In this document: one piece after another, positions 35,583-46,500 of the stretch | Layout: the number at the start of each line of letters is the position of its first letter | How positions within the stretch are numbered: position 1 is the first letter of the stretch | Origin: Hygrophila difformis | Taxonomy: Eukaryota; Streptophyta; Magnoliopsida; Lamiales; Acanthaceae | Assembly (NCBI GenBank): GCA_030278955.1 | Contig: JAOANR010000012.1 | Span: 23,119,977-23,183,976, forward strand | Length of the DNA: 64,000 bases | Direction: 5' to 3' | Notes under the pieces: model-generated | Seen by the model: only the letters and a program-made list of their open reading frames with translations | What the model was told of the DNA's origin: nothing | The model's database searches: none | Translations under genes and position numbers: made by a program

Positions 35583-35985
35583 TTTCCCGTTGGCTGTTTT
35601 GAATTCACGACGGTTGATCACTTTTGCATAACAGTTTATAACAATATCCGCAATATCACTATCAACCCTCAGTGTTTTAACGTCAAGCTTGGACAAGTTC
35701 ATTTCTTTATCATCATAAACAATCACGTTTTTCGCTTCAACCTTTCCTAGAATATTTGTAATGATAGCCCAAACAGCCACATTCAACTCTTCTGGAGTAC
35801 AGGTATATGACGCCTGAAATTCTGGATACTGTTTAAATTGGGTATAAGTCATGTCCATGAATGTATACTTAGTGCATTTTTCTATAGGCTGGAGATCAAT
35901 CATCGTCACTCTAGGAGGCATATACTTCTCCTTCAATTTCTCAATTGTCTTAGCTCTATCACATCCAGATTGTACATGAAATTAC
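35583..35985 (-). pseudogene. Ulp1-like gene, part upstream of the catalytic core
   Basis: Minus-strand frame of about 118 codons (from 35936, perhaps further upstream) ending in the target duplication. It continues on the other side of the insertion at 28519 and then to a GT donor. The sequence includes a TPEELN-type segment and a long Asp/Val/Ile-rich stretch. It fits the region before the catalytic His of Ulp1-like proteins from plant mobile elements. I see no stop in this part. Confidence 0.6.
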
Positions 35986-36300
35986 AGATGACATAACTAT
36001 CAATTTAGCTATCAATTTCTCACTGACAGAAATTGTTTTTATTGCATTGAAATTAAAATACCTCTCGGTTCTCCAATGCATCCGATACACCTTTCCCTTT
36101 CTCAAGACCATCATTTTTTAACTAAAACACAGAAGAAAAAACATCAATATAATAATCGCTAAAAACTACTAAGAAAGTCACTGAAATGCAAAAAAAAATA
36201 AAAAAATACCTTTGCATTCTCCAATTCATCTGATACAACATTCTCATTCTCGGATATGCCCAAAGAAAAGGTTGACATATCTTTTGCATGCATCTATACA

Positions 36301-37125
36301 CATACTAGAGTTAGTTAGAAAAAATACCTCTATAAATATCACAAGTGATATATAGCTAAAAATTATTAAAACAGCTAATGCAACCAATCATCATATCATC
36401 GCTGAAAAGTGCATTATACCATCGCTGAAATGTGCATTACTTCATCGCTGAAAATCATAAAAAACGATCGCTGGAAACTATTAAAATACCTCTGGATTCT
36501 CAGGCGCATCATGTGCTACATCTTTCTCAGCCCCATCATGTGATAACTAAAAATCACACAAGAAAATATATCAAACATACTATAGTAAGTTAGAAAAAAT
36601 ACATCTATAAACATCACAAATGATATATAGCTAAAAATCATTAAAACAGCTAATGCAACCAATCATCATATCATCGCTGAAAAGTGCATTATACCATCGC
36701 TGAAATGTGCATTACTTCATCGCTGAAAACCATAAAAAACAATCGCTGGAAACTATTAAAATACCTCTGGATTCTCAGCCGCATCATGTGCTACATCTTT
36801 CTCAGCCCCATCATGTGCTAACTAAAAATCACACAAGAAAATATATCAAACATACTATAGTAAGTTAGAAAAAATACCTCTATAAACATCACAAGTGATA
36901 TATAGCTAAAAACTATTAAAACAGCTAATGCAACCAATCATCATATCATCGCTGAAAAGTGCATTATACCATCGCTGAAATGTGCTTTACTTCATCGCTG
37001 AAAACCATAAAAAAAAATCGTTGGAAACTATTAAAATACCTCTGGATTCTCAGCCCCATCATGTGCTACATCTTTCTCAACCCCATCATGTGCTAACTAA
37101 AAATCACACAAGAAAATATATCAAA
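36301..37125 (-). repeat. Three 275-bp tandem units, each with one 57-nt exon
   Basis: The unit starts 'catactatag' at 36301 (as 'catactagag'), 36576 and 36851. Each has four CATCGCTG(A/G)AA-type motif copies and a minus-strand 57-nt segment between AG and GT. That segment encodes a 19-residue repeat, with HDGAEKDVAHD followed by ENPE in the unit nearest 36500. The exons are in phase 0, so each copy adds 19 residues. Diverged relatives of the exon lie near 36270-36210 and 36121-36063. Confidence 0.85.
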
Positions 37126-37321
37126 ACATTTTGTTATTGTAATCCCTATAACAAACTTTTTGTTACTGTACATACATTCAAAGAATCGAAACTGAAAGGG
37201 ATTCGGAATCGAATTAAAGTTCTCTGCAATAAAAATAAACAATACAGAAAAAGCAAAAAAGAAAAAAGAATGTCAGAAACTACCTTTAAAAAATATTATG
37301 AAGTACAACATTTATAAAACT

Positions 37322-37982
37322 ACCTTTGGTACATTTTCAGGTAAATTTTCAGTGTCAGGGGCAATTCTCTCTTCAGTTTTGTCTTTTACATTCTCAGCAT
37401 CTACAACACCTCCCTCCCGCAAACTTGTCACCTCCGGACCCCCTTGACTCATCACAACATTTGCAGCTCCTGCTAATGTACCCATCAAGAGTTCTCCTTC
37501 ACTTACAGTTATATCAATATTATTTGACTGTTCTCCTCCACCAGTACCATCAAAAGGTAAACAACGTCGACCCACATTAATCGACTGTTCATCTTGAACT
37601 GCTTCTTGATCACAAGGGGGTGTGGCGGAGGTTGAAGAGGATCACCTAAAGCAGGGGATTGAACAGGATCACCTAAAGCTTCAACATCATTGGCGGATGC
37701 TTCTATGAGAGGATCAACATTGTCTGAAGCATCAACATCCCTGTATTGGCAAGCAATGTTCAGGATAGAGTCCATTGTGTAATCAGAAAGATGGACAACT
37801 GGTTCAGAATCAGTTGTCTCATTTGCATTAGCTTCATGCATGGGTGAATACATAGAGTGCAAGCTAGAAAGATTGACAGCTTGTTCATTTCCACCAGCAT
37901 TCAAATCCTCATTTTCTCCTAACTGCTCATCTCCTCCTCCATCCACACTCCTAGAAAGATTGGCAGTTGGTTCATCTTCCAC
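37322..37982 (-). pseudogene. Acidic linker exon of the Ulp1-like gene
   Basis: Minus-strand coding sequence rich in Asp, Glu, Asn and Ser, without folded-domain signatures. A frame change near 37575 is needed to join its two halves. It ends at a good donor (CCAAAG|GTAG) at about 37322. It lies between the N-terminal domain (39024-38275) and the 57-nt repeat exons and reads as a disordered linker. Confidence 0.5.
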
Positions 37983-38029
37983 TTCTTTTCCACCCCTCCT
38001 TTTCTTCTTTAGCTTAGAAACAAAAGTAC

Positions 38030-39024
38030 TAATTCGATCGTCATTTCCACATTTTCCACAGTCCTTTTCACAGCCCTCGATTTCTTCTTAAAGTCAATAT
38101 CTGGATACTTTGCATTAGGGAAAACCTTCCAAATATCAACCATCTCCAAGTATCGATCCTTTTTACATGTAAATACAACCAAATGAAGCTCTTCACGCTC
38201 ATAGTAATAAAAAAAACATGTGCTGAAAAAAACAAAAACAAACAAGATACATAATCAACAAACAATGACCATAATCAACAATATAAATCATATAACAAAT
38301 ATAAATCGCATAACAAACACAAATTTAAAATTACCATTAAGCAAAACAGGTCTCCACAGGGGCGTGCTGGAGCACTGGTTCCCTTATCCAATTTTGCCTT
38401 ATACTCATTCAGAGATTTGATCAGAAATTGTCTAATATAAAGACACCAATTGTACCTTAAAGCTTCATCCGGAGATCTAAGAAACTGAAGATACCTTTTG
38501 TTTACAACCCTCCCTGAGTTAGGAGTAAAGACTTTCTGCATAGCAAACAATACATACATCCTCCAGTAGTCGTCCAATGGAATTTCCATATTCTCCTTAT
38601 TCTCTAAAATACTTCTAAGATCCTTAACAGGTATTCGATTAGGCTCATTCTTATTCTTAATAAGAGAATACTTGTCACAAAATTTATCAGCAAAATCATA
38701 ACAAATCTCATTATTCTTCAAATCTATTATAAGTTTATCGACTCCCCATAGCAAACCATATACTTTATGAATATCTTCATCTGAAAACCACCATCGACGG
38801 TTTTTATCAATAATAAAACATTCTTCCTGAATGCTCCACTGATTGATGAGAGTTATCACAGGATCAACCTTAAGCATGCACATATTGAACATAAGCAGAC
38901 AACTGAAGCAACTTTGATGAATAAACTCTTTCATCCCATCTTCGTCACTCTCGTTCAGGATTTTATTTAACAAAAAAACACTAGAGGGAACGCAACAGAC
39001 CTGAGTATGAACTTTTTCAGCCAT
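38030..39024 (-). pseudogene. N-terminal domain of the Ulp1-like MULE gene
   Basis: The ATG at 39024 starts a 230-codon exon ending at a GT donor near 38336. A second exon begins after TTTTTCAG at about 38226 and carries a YYYEREELHLVVFTCKK stretch and a Lys/Arg-rich end. The first exon has (F/W)SDEDIHKVYGLLWG, resembling the 'DVH.VLG.P.GG' block seen at the N-terminus of Ulp1-linked proteins of plant mobile elements. The two exons do not join in phase as written, so a small indel or another splice site is involved. Role unknown; by analogy with VANDAL elements it could be a DNA-binding accessory protein, which is inference. Confidence 0.5.
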
Positions 39025-39239
39025 TCTTCAGAAGAATCACCGTTCACCGTTTAACTGATCAGAAAAGAATCACTGTTCGCCATAGACGCTCAGAGAATCG
39101 CTAAATCGTTGAAAAACCCTAGAGAAAAGTATCGACAGTGAGAAATTAAAAATGGCGGTTAAATTTTTATTAAATACTACACGGTGAATTCTAGACGGTT
39201 ATTTTTTATTAATTACTAGATGGTTATATTTTATTAACT

Positions 39240-39535
39240 AATTTTCATCGCTGAATTGCCTTAGTTACGCGAATTCTGAAACATTGTAAAATTTTTATTA
39301 ACTACTACGCGGTTATTTTTTATTAACTAATCTCCATTGCTGAATTGCATTATGATCATCGCTTTCGTCTATTGGAATTCATCGTTGAATTGCATTAGTT
39401 ACGCGAATTCTGAAACATTGTAAAATTTTTATTAAATACTACACGGTTATCTTTTATTAACTAATTTCCATCGCTGAATTGCATAATGACCATCGCTTTC
39501 GTATATAAGAAATCATCGCTGAATTGCATTAGTTA
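39240..39535. repeat. CATCGCTGAATTGCAT-type motif copies between MULE genes
   Basis: Two related blocks of about 120 bp repeat 'tttattaactaatttccatcgctgaattgcat' in pieces (39230-39330 and 39350-39530), each with several CATCGCT motifs. They lie in the spacer upstream of the gene starting at 39024 and downstream of the transposase end. Confidence 0.8.
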
Positions 39536-39704
39536 GCACTGAAATAAGTCGATCAATACAATATTAATATCCTTTCAAAACTGAAGAATTCAAAAGTCAA
39601 TAACAAAAATTGTAATTCCTTTCACGAATCCTTTGAATAAAGAAACTATGCTCACATCTTGCAATGCAATGTATACATTCATGTCATTTCTAAAAAACAA
39701 AAAT

Positions 39705-42122
39705 CTTCATTTCTGCATCCGTTTACGATGTTCTAACTCTTTCTTTTTCCGAACAGCTTCAGAAATAGAGACCATTCTCTTGTTCGATTTCTTCCGCCCT
39801 TTACACGTTTCTCTTTCCCTTAAATATAAATTTGAGTAATCCGATGTACTTCCAATCTCTGCAAAAAAACAAAAAGATTGAGAAACACTATTTTAAAAAA
39901 AGCAAAAACATAAACATGTCTTTGATTAGCAATTACCCGACTCTTTGTTAATATCAATATTGTCATACTTTGTTTTCATCAATGTCTCAAAATCATTTAT
40001 AAACGATTCACAAGCATCCTCATTTCGTGACAACACAATTGCTGGCTTAAAAAACAAGCTACACAATTTCCGGTATCTAGATGCGGCATTGACAACATTT
40101 GTTTCTTTTCCGACACCGACATCAACATAACTGAGATCAGATTTTGCATTCCTTGACCACCGCTGCAAAATATATTTATCTGGAATAGTATGAAACACTT
40201 TTGCTCCACTTCTTGAAAGAACATCCATCACCCTCAAAGCATGACAACATAAAATCCCCATATTCTCAAACATATTGCAAGTGCATCCAATTGTACCATA
40301 ATCCATGTTAACATTGACATGATCACCAATCAACTTTGAATCTGCATCTTCTCTCTTGCAAACACGATAAATTAATGCATCTGGTTGAAGCTCAACCACA
40401 TACCCAAATGACAAATCATACTCATTGTTGAAAATATTGAACACATTTGGTGTATACTTTTCAGCTATATATTTCAATAGTGGATTCATAATAAACCTCG
40501 CAGAAACTTGTCTATCATCTGCCTTAAAATCTTCCATCCGTTCATTATCCCTCCTTGACTCCACAACCCTTTCAAAATGTGCAAAAAACTCAACATAGTT
40601 ATCAACTGGCCTTAAGAACCTGTGAAATGTCAACACATTATGGGAATGTGAAAATCAAATTCTCAACTAAAAAAAGCAAACATACATCGCTGAAATAAAT
40701 AGCACCCTATCGCTGATAACAACAGTAGAACCTCGCTGGAAATAACTAATCAAATATCACTGAAAATGAAATTTATTCATACCGTTTCACAACTGAGTTA
40801 AAAGATTCACTTAGCTGAGTAGTCCTCATTCCTGCAGTAAAATGATTTTTAACCCAAGCAGCGGACCATTGCGTTCTCAAGTTATAAGTAGTCGACAACC
40901 ACCTATGTTCAGACTGTGAGAAACAAGTTTATAGCATGTATTCCCATTCCACCTCAAATTTCATCTCTGTCCTAACATCATATACCAAATGATGAAATAG
41001 CTTATCAAACCTAAAAAAAATGAGTTCAACATGTACATATCAATATCCAATCGAAAAAACAATTGAAAGTAAAAATAACTAAATATTTACCTTGGTGTGT
41101 ACAGTTGGCTCAAATTTTTTTTTTTCGCATTTTCTATAATGTGCCAACTACATGAAGCATGATAGTATTAGGCAAAATTTTCCTAATTGCCGGTGCCATC
41201 GCACAATCTTGATCTGTGAAAATCGTTTGAGGTGCCTTATCCCCCATACACTTCAAAATTGTTTTAAATAGCCACTCAAATGATCTTTGAGTTTTATCAA
41301 GCATCAATGCAGCTCCAAAAATAGAAGTCTGTCGGTGATGATTGAATCCAACAAAAACAGCTAATGGTCTGTAATTTTTATTTGCCCGATACGTTGTATC
41401 AAAGGTCACACTATCACCAAAAGCTTGATAATCCATCCTCATTTCAGCATCTAACCAAAAGATATTTGTAATTCTCTCATCATCATCCAGATCATACTCA
41501 TGGAAGAAAAATGGAGTATTGACACATTTCTCAGAGAAATACTTCAATACAACACCAGCATCCCCTACTTTTAAATTTCTTTGCCGCCTTCTAACAAGTG
41601 CATTCTTCAAATCGTCCTTTAAAAATCCTACAAGTCCACTACCTCCCGCACCCATACTCAACAAGTCATATGATGACTTCAATGACAATCCAACTTCTTC
41701 ATGTATACCAGCAACAACACTGTGTAACTCATCAACTCTTCTATTCGATTTCAACATATGCTTCCTTGATGGTCCATGGAGAGCATGATTATGATCACCA
41801 CAGAAAAACACAACTCTGTAAACTTTTTCAACAGTTTTATAATGTAACCTCACCTTTGCTTCACAACCAGTTCGGGTTTCATCACTCCTACGAAATTTCA
41901 GGCTCTTAGAACGACAAGATGAATCACTATCCAACAAACAACCACGACGAAATCCTTCCTTATTGCAAGCATATTGTAAATAGAACAATCTATCAACTTC
42001 ATGTGGCTTGGGTCTCTCATACATTTTCCTTACCGAGAAACATAAACTATGAGCATAATCACAATAAAAACTAAACGCATCATCAGCTGTAACAAAACTT
42101 AACTCACTCCAGTTTATATTAC
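39705..42122 (-). pseudogene. FAR1-type MULE transposase, broken
   Basis: From the acceptor at 42122 the frame enters a FAR1 DNA-binding domain (AFSFYCDYAHSLCFSVRK, then Cys and GDHNH zinc ligands). It continues into a MULE DDE core with SVTFDTTY (first Asp) and IFTDQDCAMAPAI (second Asp). A frameshift near 41140 and a TAA near 40935 break it. TTQLSESFN near 40800 holds the likely catalytic Glu. The part at 40636-39926 has a SWIM zinc finger (CTC then CCH, near 40300-40240). A last exon (39861-39705) follows a GT-AG intron and ends in a basic tail. Introns contain the MULE motif. It would cut and move the element in the nucleus. The exon upstream of 42122 was not identified. Confidence 0.87.
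40680..40765. repeat. MULE motif copies in a transposase intron
   Basis: CATCGCTGAAAT, ATCGCTGATA, CTCGCTGGAAAT and a decayed ATCACTGAAAAT lie in 80 bp of intron between two transposase exons, in the same orientation as at 36400-37020. Confidence 0.8.
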
Positions 42123-42189
42123 CTGTAAAGAAATGATCACAGAATTCCCATTAAAAAACATTTCGCGCAAAACTAATGAATACATGTAG

Positions 42190-42305
42190 CTGACATAAAC
42201 CATCGCTTAAAATGCTTAATATCCATCGTTGAAAACAACCTATCACCGTCGCTTAAAATGCTAAATACCTATCGCTGAAAAATTGATCATGACGTCGCTG
42301 ATAGT
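42190..42305. repeat. MULE motif copies upstream of the transposase
   Basis: Six copies of the CATCGCT(G/T)(A)AAA type, for example CATCGCTTAAAATG and TATCGCTGAAAA, in about 110 bp. This is the rightmost cluster seen and lies before the FAR1 exon. Confidence 0.8.
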
Positions 42306-42330
42306 CACATGTACAAACATTTGTCACTTA

Positions 42331-43587
42331 AATGAATGTATATATATGAAACTTCAGAGAACTCAGAAAAAGAGAAACATATCACAACAGAACTCGGAAC
42401 TCAGAAACATACATAAAATCAAAAACGACGATCTGCGATAAAACTACTCAAAATCCGAATATTCTAAAACATATCATTGAACGCATAACTCGAATCTGAA
42501 AACGTTGCCGACGCATTCAACGACATGCTAATGCATTCATAATTGCCAGCAACTTCCTCACACCGCCGCAACACGTAGAGAGCAAACAAAAAAACAGAAA
42601 AAGACTCGGAAACGCGAAGAAGACGACGTTCAACGGCGTAAAATAAAGCAAATATAAGAAATTACTTTTCTACCCTTAGAGTTAATCTCAATCGTCGATT
42701 TTTAAAGACAATCAACGACTGTAAACTCTCGCAGCACATCAAGTCAAAAACCATGGTTGCACCCTAACCAAAACCATCTTAGATTACCACCTCCATTTCG
42801 CCTACTTTTATACTAATTTGACTTTTATCCCCTCACTTTTTATACTTATATTATTTTATAAATTTAGATATTTGTATTTTAAAAAATGATAAATATATGA
42901 AATTTAATTTATAAGATCAATTGAAAATTTTTAAATTATTTAAACATATCTATTAATATATAGTTTCATATTTCTTAAAATTTATTTATCTTTTATATAA
43001 AAATAAAAATAATAAGGATTTAGAGATATTAAATGACTAATTATCATAATAAATTATATATAAATAATTTTCTATATTAAAATAATAAACAGGCTTAAAT
43101 ATTTTCTATTATGTAGCAAAATGACATATTTATTACTTTCGTTCAATTGAAATTCAAGGACATTATAGTAAATTAGTTAGAACTGGAAATCTAAGATTCT
43201 CACTCTAACGAAACGCAATAATCTTAAAAACATCAAAAAAAAAATAAAATTCTCAGCAATCACCTTCCCACTGGTAATCTAAGATCCCTTCAACCAAACG
43301 GACCGTAAAGAAAATTCCACATGTTGCAACACTGGCTACCTCGCCAATGCCAGACATTGCCCTGAATAAGTAAGCTTCTCAAAGAATGCTAGTAGTATGC
43401 TACACATAAAGTCTCGCCACATTCTGGAATGGTTACTGCTACAAATCATCGATTCTTTACAATTTCCAACTTCCCTTTTACCTGTTGGAAATAAATACTA
43501 TATATGATGAAAAAGGTAGGCCGCAATCTGAGGTAGAGATTCAGTTAACCGATCTCCGGGACTATTTCCGGTCGGTCAGTCAGTCAG
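42331..43587. other. AT-rich spacer between MULE and nicastrin
   Basis: Contains the likely 5' leader of the transposase gene (to about 42700), then very AT-rich sequence (42840-43140) and the 3' untranslated region of nicastrin. I find no gene here. The right end of the MULE should lie between about 42330 and 42800, but no inverted repeat partner is available. Confidence 0.6.
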
Positions 43588-46500
43588 TCAGTCCTGCTTC
43601 AAGGCTTTCCTAATCACAGTTCTGGCTACTAATATTAAAATGTAAGCTAAAATTGTGATGGCGACACCCAACAGCAAGATCAGGTGGTCCTGGGTAGCGC
43701 TTTGGACTGTATATACCCTCACGTTTATCGTGTCCCAATTGCTCTCTGTCCAAATGGGGTCGCCCGCATCCAGGGAATTTGAGGAATTGTATGGCAGCAC
43801 GGTCCATGTTTCTGACTCGTACTTCAAACGAGTTGAATATGCAGGAACATACCTGAGATTGATGATCATGAGTATTTGGAAGGTAAGCAAGAAATTGAAT
43901 ATGCAGTTTTGAGAACTGAGGCAAAAATAGGAGCACCAACTTGAGAGTTATTGAGCACATGTATCAAATTTGAAATGTTGTGTGGGTGACTTGTTTCGAA
44001 TCACTGAACTGGGTTGCAATATGAAGTTACTATAGACTGGCTGCAAATACCTGGTAGTTGAGATAACGCAGACGCCTTTTCCATCCGCCTCTGTGCCGAT
44101 GCATAATTCGCCAACACCATTGCAATTTTTTGGGCATGAAGATGTTAAGTTTTTTGATGGGACAGATGTCTTATCAGCCAGAAAGTTCCACAGAAACCGT
44201 GAAATGTCCCCAACATAAAGTGGATAGAGTGCAGATGAAGGTTCTCCCACAATAACACCTACATAGTGGCTTGGGCAAGTTGTCGAGGGAGAAATATAGT
44301 GCTTCACCAGCCCACATGACAACCCGGGTTTGCAATCTAATAGGCAACCAAGAAGCTCTTCCACCAAGGACGCATTTATTTTTATGCTATTCAAAGTAGA
44401 AGGATCTGTGCCACCTGCAAGCGTGTATAGAGCTCTGGCAACAAGAGAAGCAGCTGCTACAATGGATGAAGAGTTCACGTTTGCTGCAACAAAGCAACAA
44501 TATTGTTGTTTAGCAAATAGATAAAGATAACAGAAACTCGGTGCATAGTCAAATATCCATACATAGGGACATGCACATACAGACACACACACGCATAGTG
44601 GCGGACGCAGAGTGTGAAAACTGGGGGGCGAGCTATGAATTTTTTTTATTAGGATGCTCTCCGTAGTCTAGTTACAACTTTATATAGTAAGCGAAGTTTA
44701 TTATTTTATTTATTAAGATTGGAGAACATATGAGCCTGTTAAAAAAAATCCACCAACAAAGAAATATATTACCTTCTTTTTCTCATTCATCTTCTCCATT
44801 GCTTAAATTACACGAAAATGCATTCTACTATAGCTAAAATTCACTCAACCATATAAAAAATTAATGGCGAAGTTTGAGCTCGAGGGGGCGGAATTACATA
44901 AAAACATTCTCTCATAACTAAAATACACATAGCTATATAAAAAATTAATGGCAAACTTTGAACTCGGGGGGGCGGCGGCCCCCCCAAGCCCCTAAGTGTG
45001 TCCGCCACTGCACACGCATGTACACACACATGTACAGAAGAGCCAAACAAGGCAACAAGTAATAAAATTCTACATAAAACACCTACATTGGTCATCAAGA
45101 TGGCTGTGGTAGAAATTGTTGCTAAATGCAGAATCAAAGTCTTCCAAGACAACACCAGAAATCTGAGGTCTCTGCAACCAAAGATTAAGAAAATATGGTG
45201 AGGAATCATGAAAAGGCAGTGCCATTAAAAAATTAAAAGGGTGTATCCGGACTGCGGATCACATTAAGCTGCATTATATATTTATAATAAGAACGAATAA
45301 AAAGGTTTAAATCAGTGATAGCTCTGTTTATTTTCCTATGTTCCTAACAGAATATTTGAATTGGAATTGGGTTGATATGGAAATATAAAATGAAGCCGTA
45401 AAGCAAATTGGCTAGATGTATAAGACGTATATGCAATTTACCCAGGTTAACAAAGGAGGAGAGCATGTTCTCTAGATGCGAGACTCATTTCTATGTGACA
45501 GTCACTAGAGCTTATTTGTTCTAATTTGATTTTAGTAGCGCCAGACGTGATTTAGGACTTGGAGTAGCATCAAACTCACTAATGCAGTAAAAAAAAACCA
45601 AATGCTTGAAATTCAACAAGTGAATCAGTACACCAGAAATCCAGAATAAAGATCTCGGATTTTTCATACTTCTTAAGACCCATCTTCTAAGTTGCTTTAT
45701 CACACTTTTCAAGCCAACTTTTAGCATTTTGTCCCCATTTAATTGAAGATATTTTTATTGGGAGTTGAGTTATTTTATCATTCGAGTATTAATTAGAGGT
45801 AATTTGGGAAAGTGAAGAAAATTATATAGTATGAACAAGTAAGATTACATGAGACAACCAAAAATAGGTAGTTGGAAGAAAATCGTGGGACAGAGGGAGG
45901 TATCATATACCTTTCACACATGGTAAGACTCTCTAAATTTTCCAAAATATAAGTAATTATTTTTATCTTACGTTTGTGGCACAGAAAATGCTACAAAAAA
46001 ATTATATTCATTTAACCTGGCACAAATCTTAAACTAGCCTTAAAAAAAAATGCAGGACTTCAATTAAACAAAATATATTACTCCAAACGTGATAAATATC
46101 ACAAACAGATTTTGGAGAACCCCCACAATTTGTTTATCATAGTGGACTGTTTTGATATATGCAACAACAATCCTACTGACCTCTTTCATAAAGGCCATTA
46201 AAGAAGATGGAGGTACTCCGGGATTTGATCTGCTGGCAGTTTTGAGCACAATATTATCTGTTCTCAAGGAATCTTGAGCATGTTGTAGAGCATCAAATGT
46301 TTCATTTGCAGGAGACGTAGTCTGTCAAGTTCAGAGTAAACTCAAAATTCATAAATGAAAATTATTAACAAGAATGTTGTTAAAATACTGTTAACCTAGG
46401 CCAATGTAGATCCACATATCAACTATCAAGGTTAAGTTCAAAGAGCCAAAATAGTGCCGTACCCCTGCAATATGAGCAAAAAATGTTTTCACGCCCTGAG

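Larger units (their letters stand above)
26032..42330 (-). mobile_element. Decayed FAR1-type MULE with Ulp1-like gene
   Basis: Minus-strand genes in order are a FAR1-domain MULE transposase (42122 to 39705), a gene with an N-terminal domain, acidic linker and Ulp1-like protease (39024 to 27680), a further coding remnant (27209 to 26724) and the 5' end of another gene (26249 to 26032). Noncoding parts share a TTTCAGCGATG-type motif from 26437 to about 42305, which I use to bound the element. MULEs carrying Ulp1-like genes are known in plants (Kaonashi and VANDAL-type elements). I found no terminal inverted repeats. The left end is lost at the Athila insertion and the right end is placed only by the last motif copy. 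It is interrupted by the Tekay-like element at 28525-35582. Confidence 0.7.

Noticed and set aside
43559..43595. (CAGT)n microsatellite overlapping the nicastrin stop codon
   Set aside because: Only about four to five units; the stop codon is clear and length matches the family, so it is a coincidence of the 3' end.
45720..45910. Possible further stowaway MITE ending GGGACAGAGGGAG
   Set aside because: Only one end is recognisable; no matching left end or TA duplication could be found.
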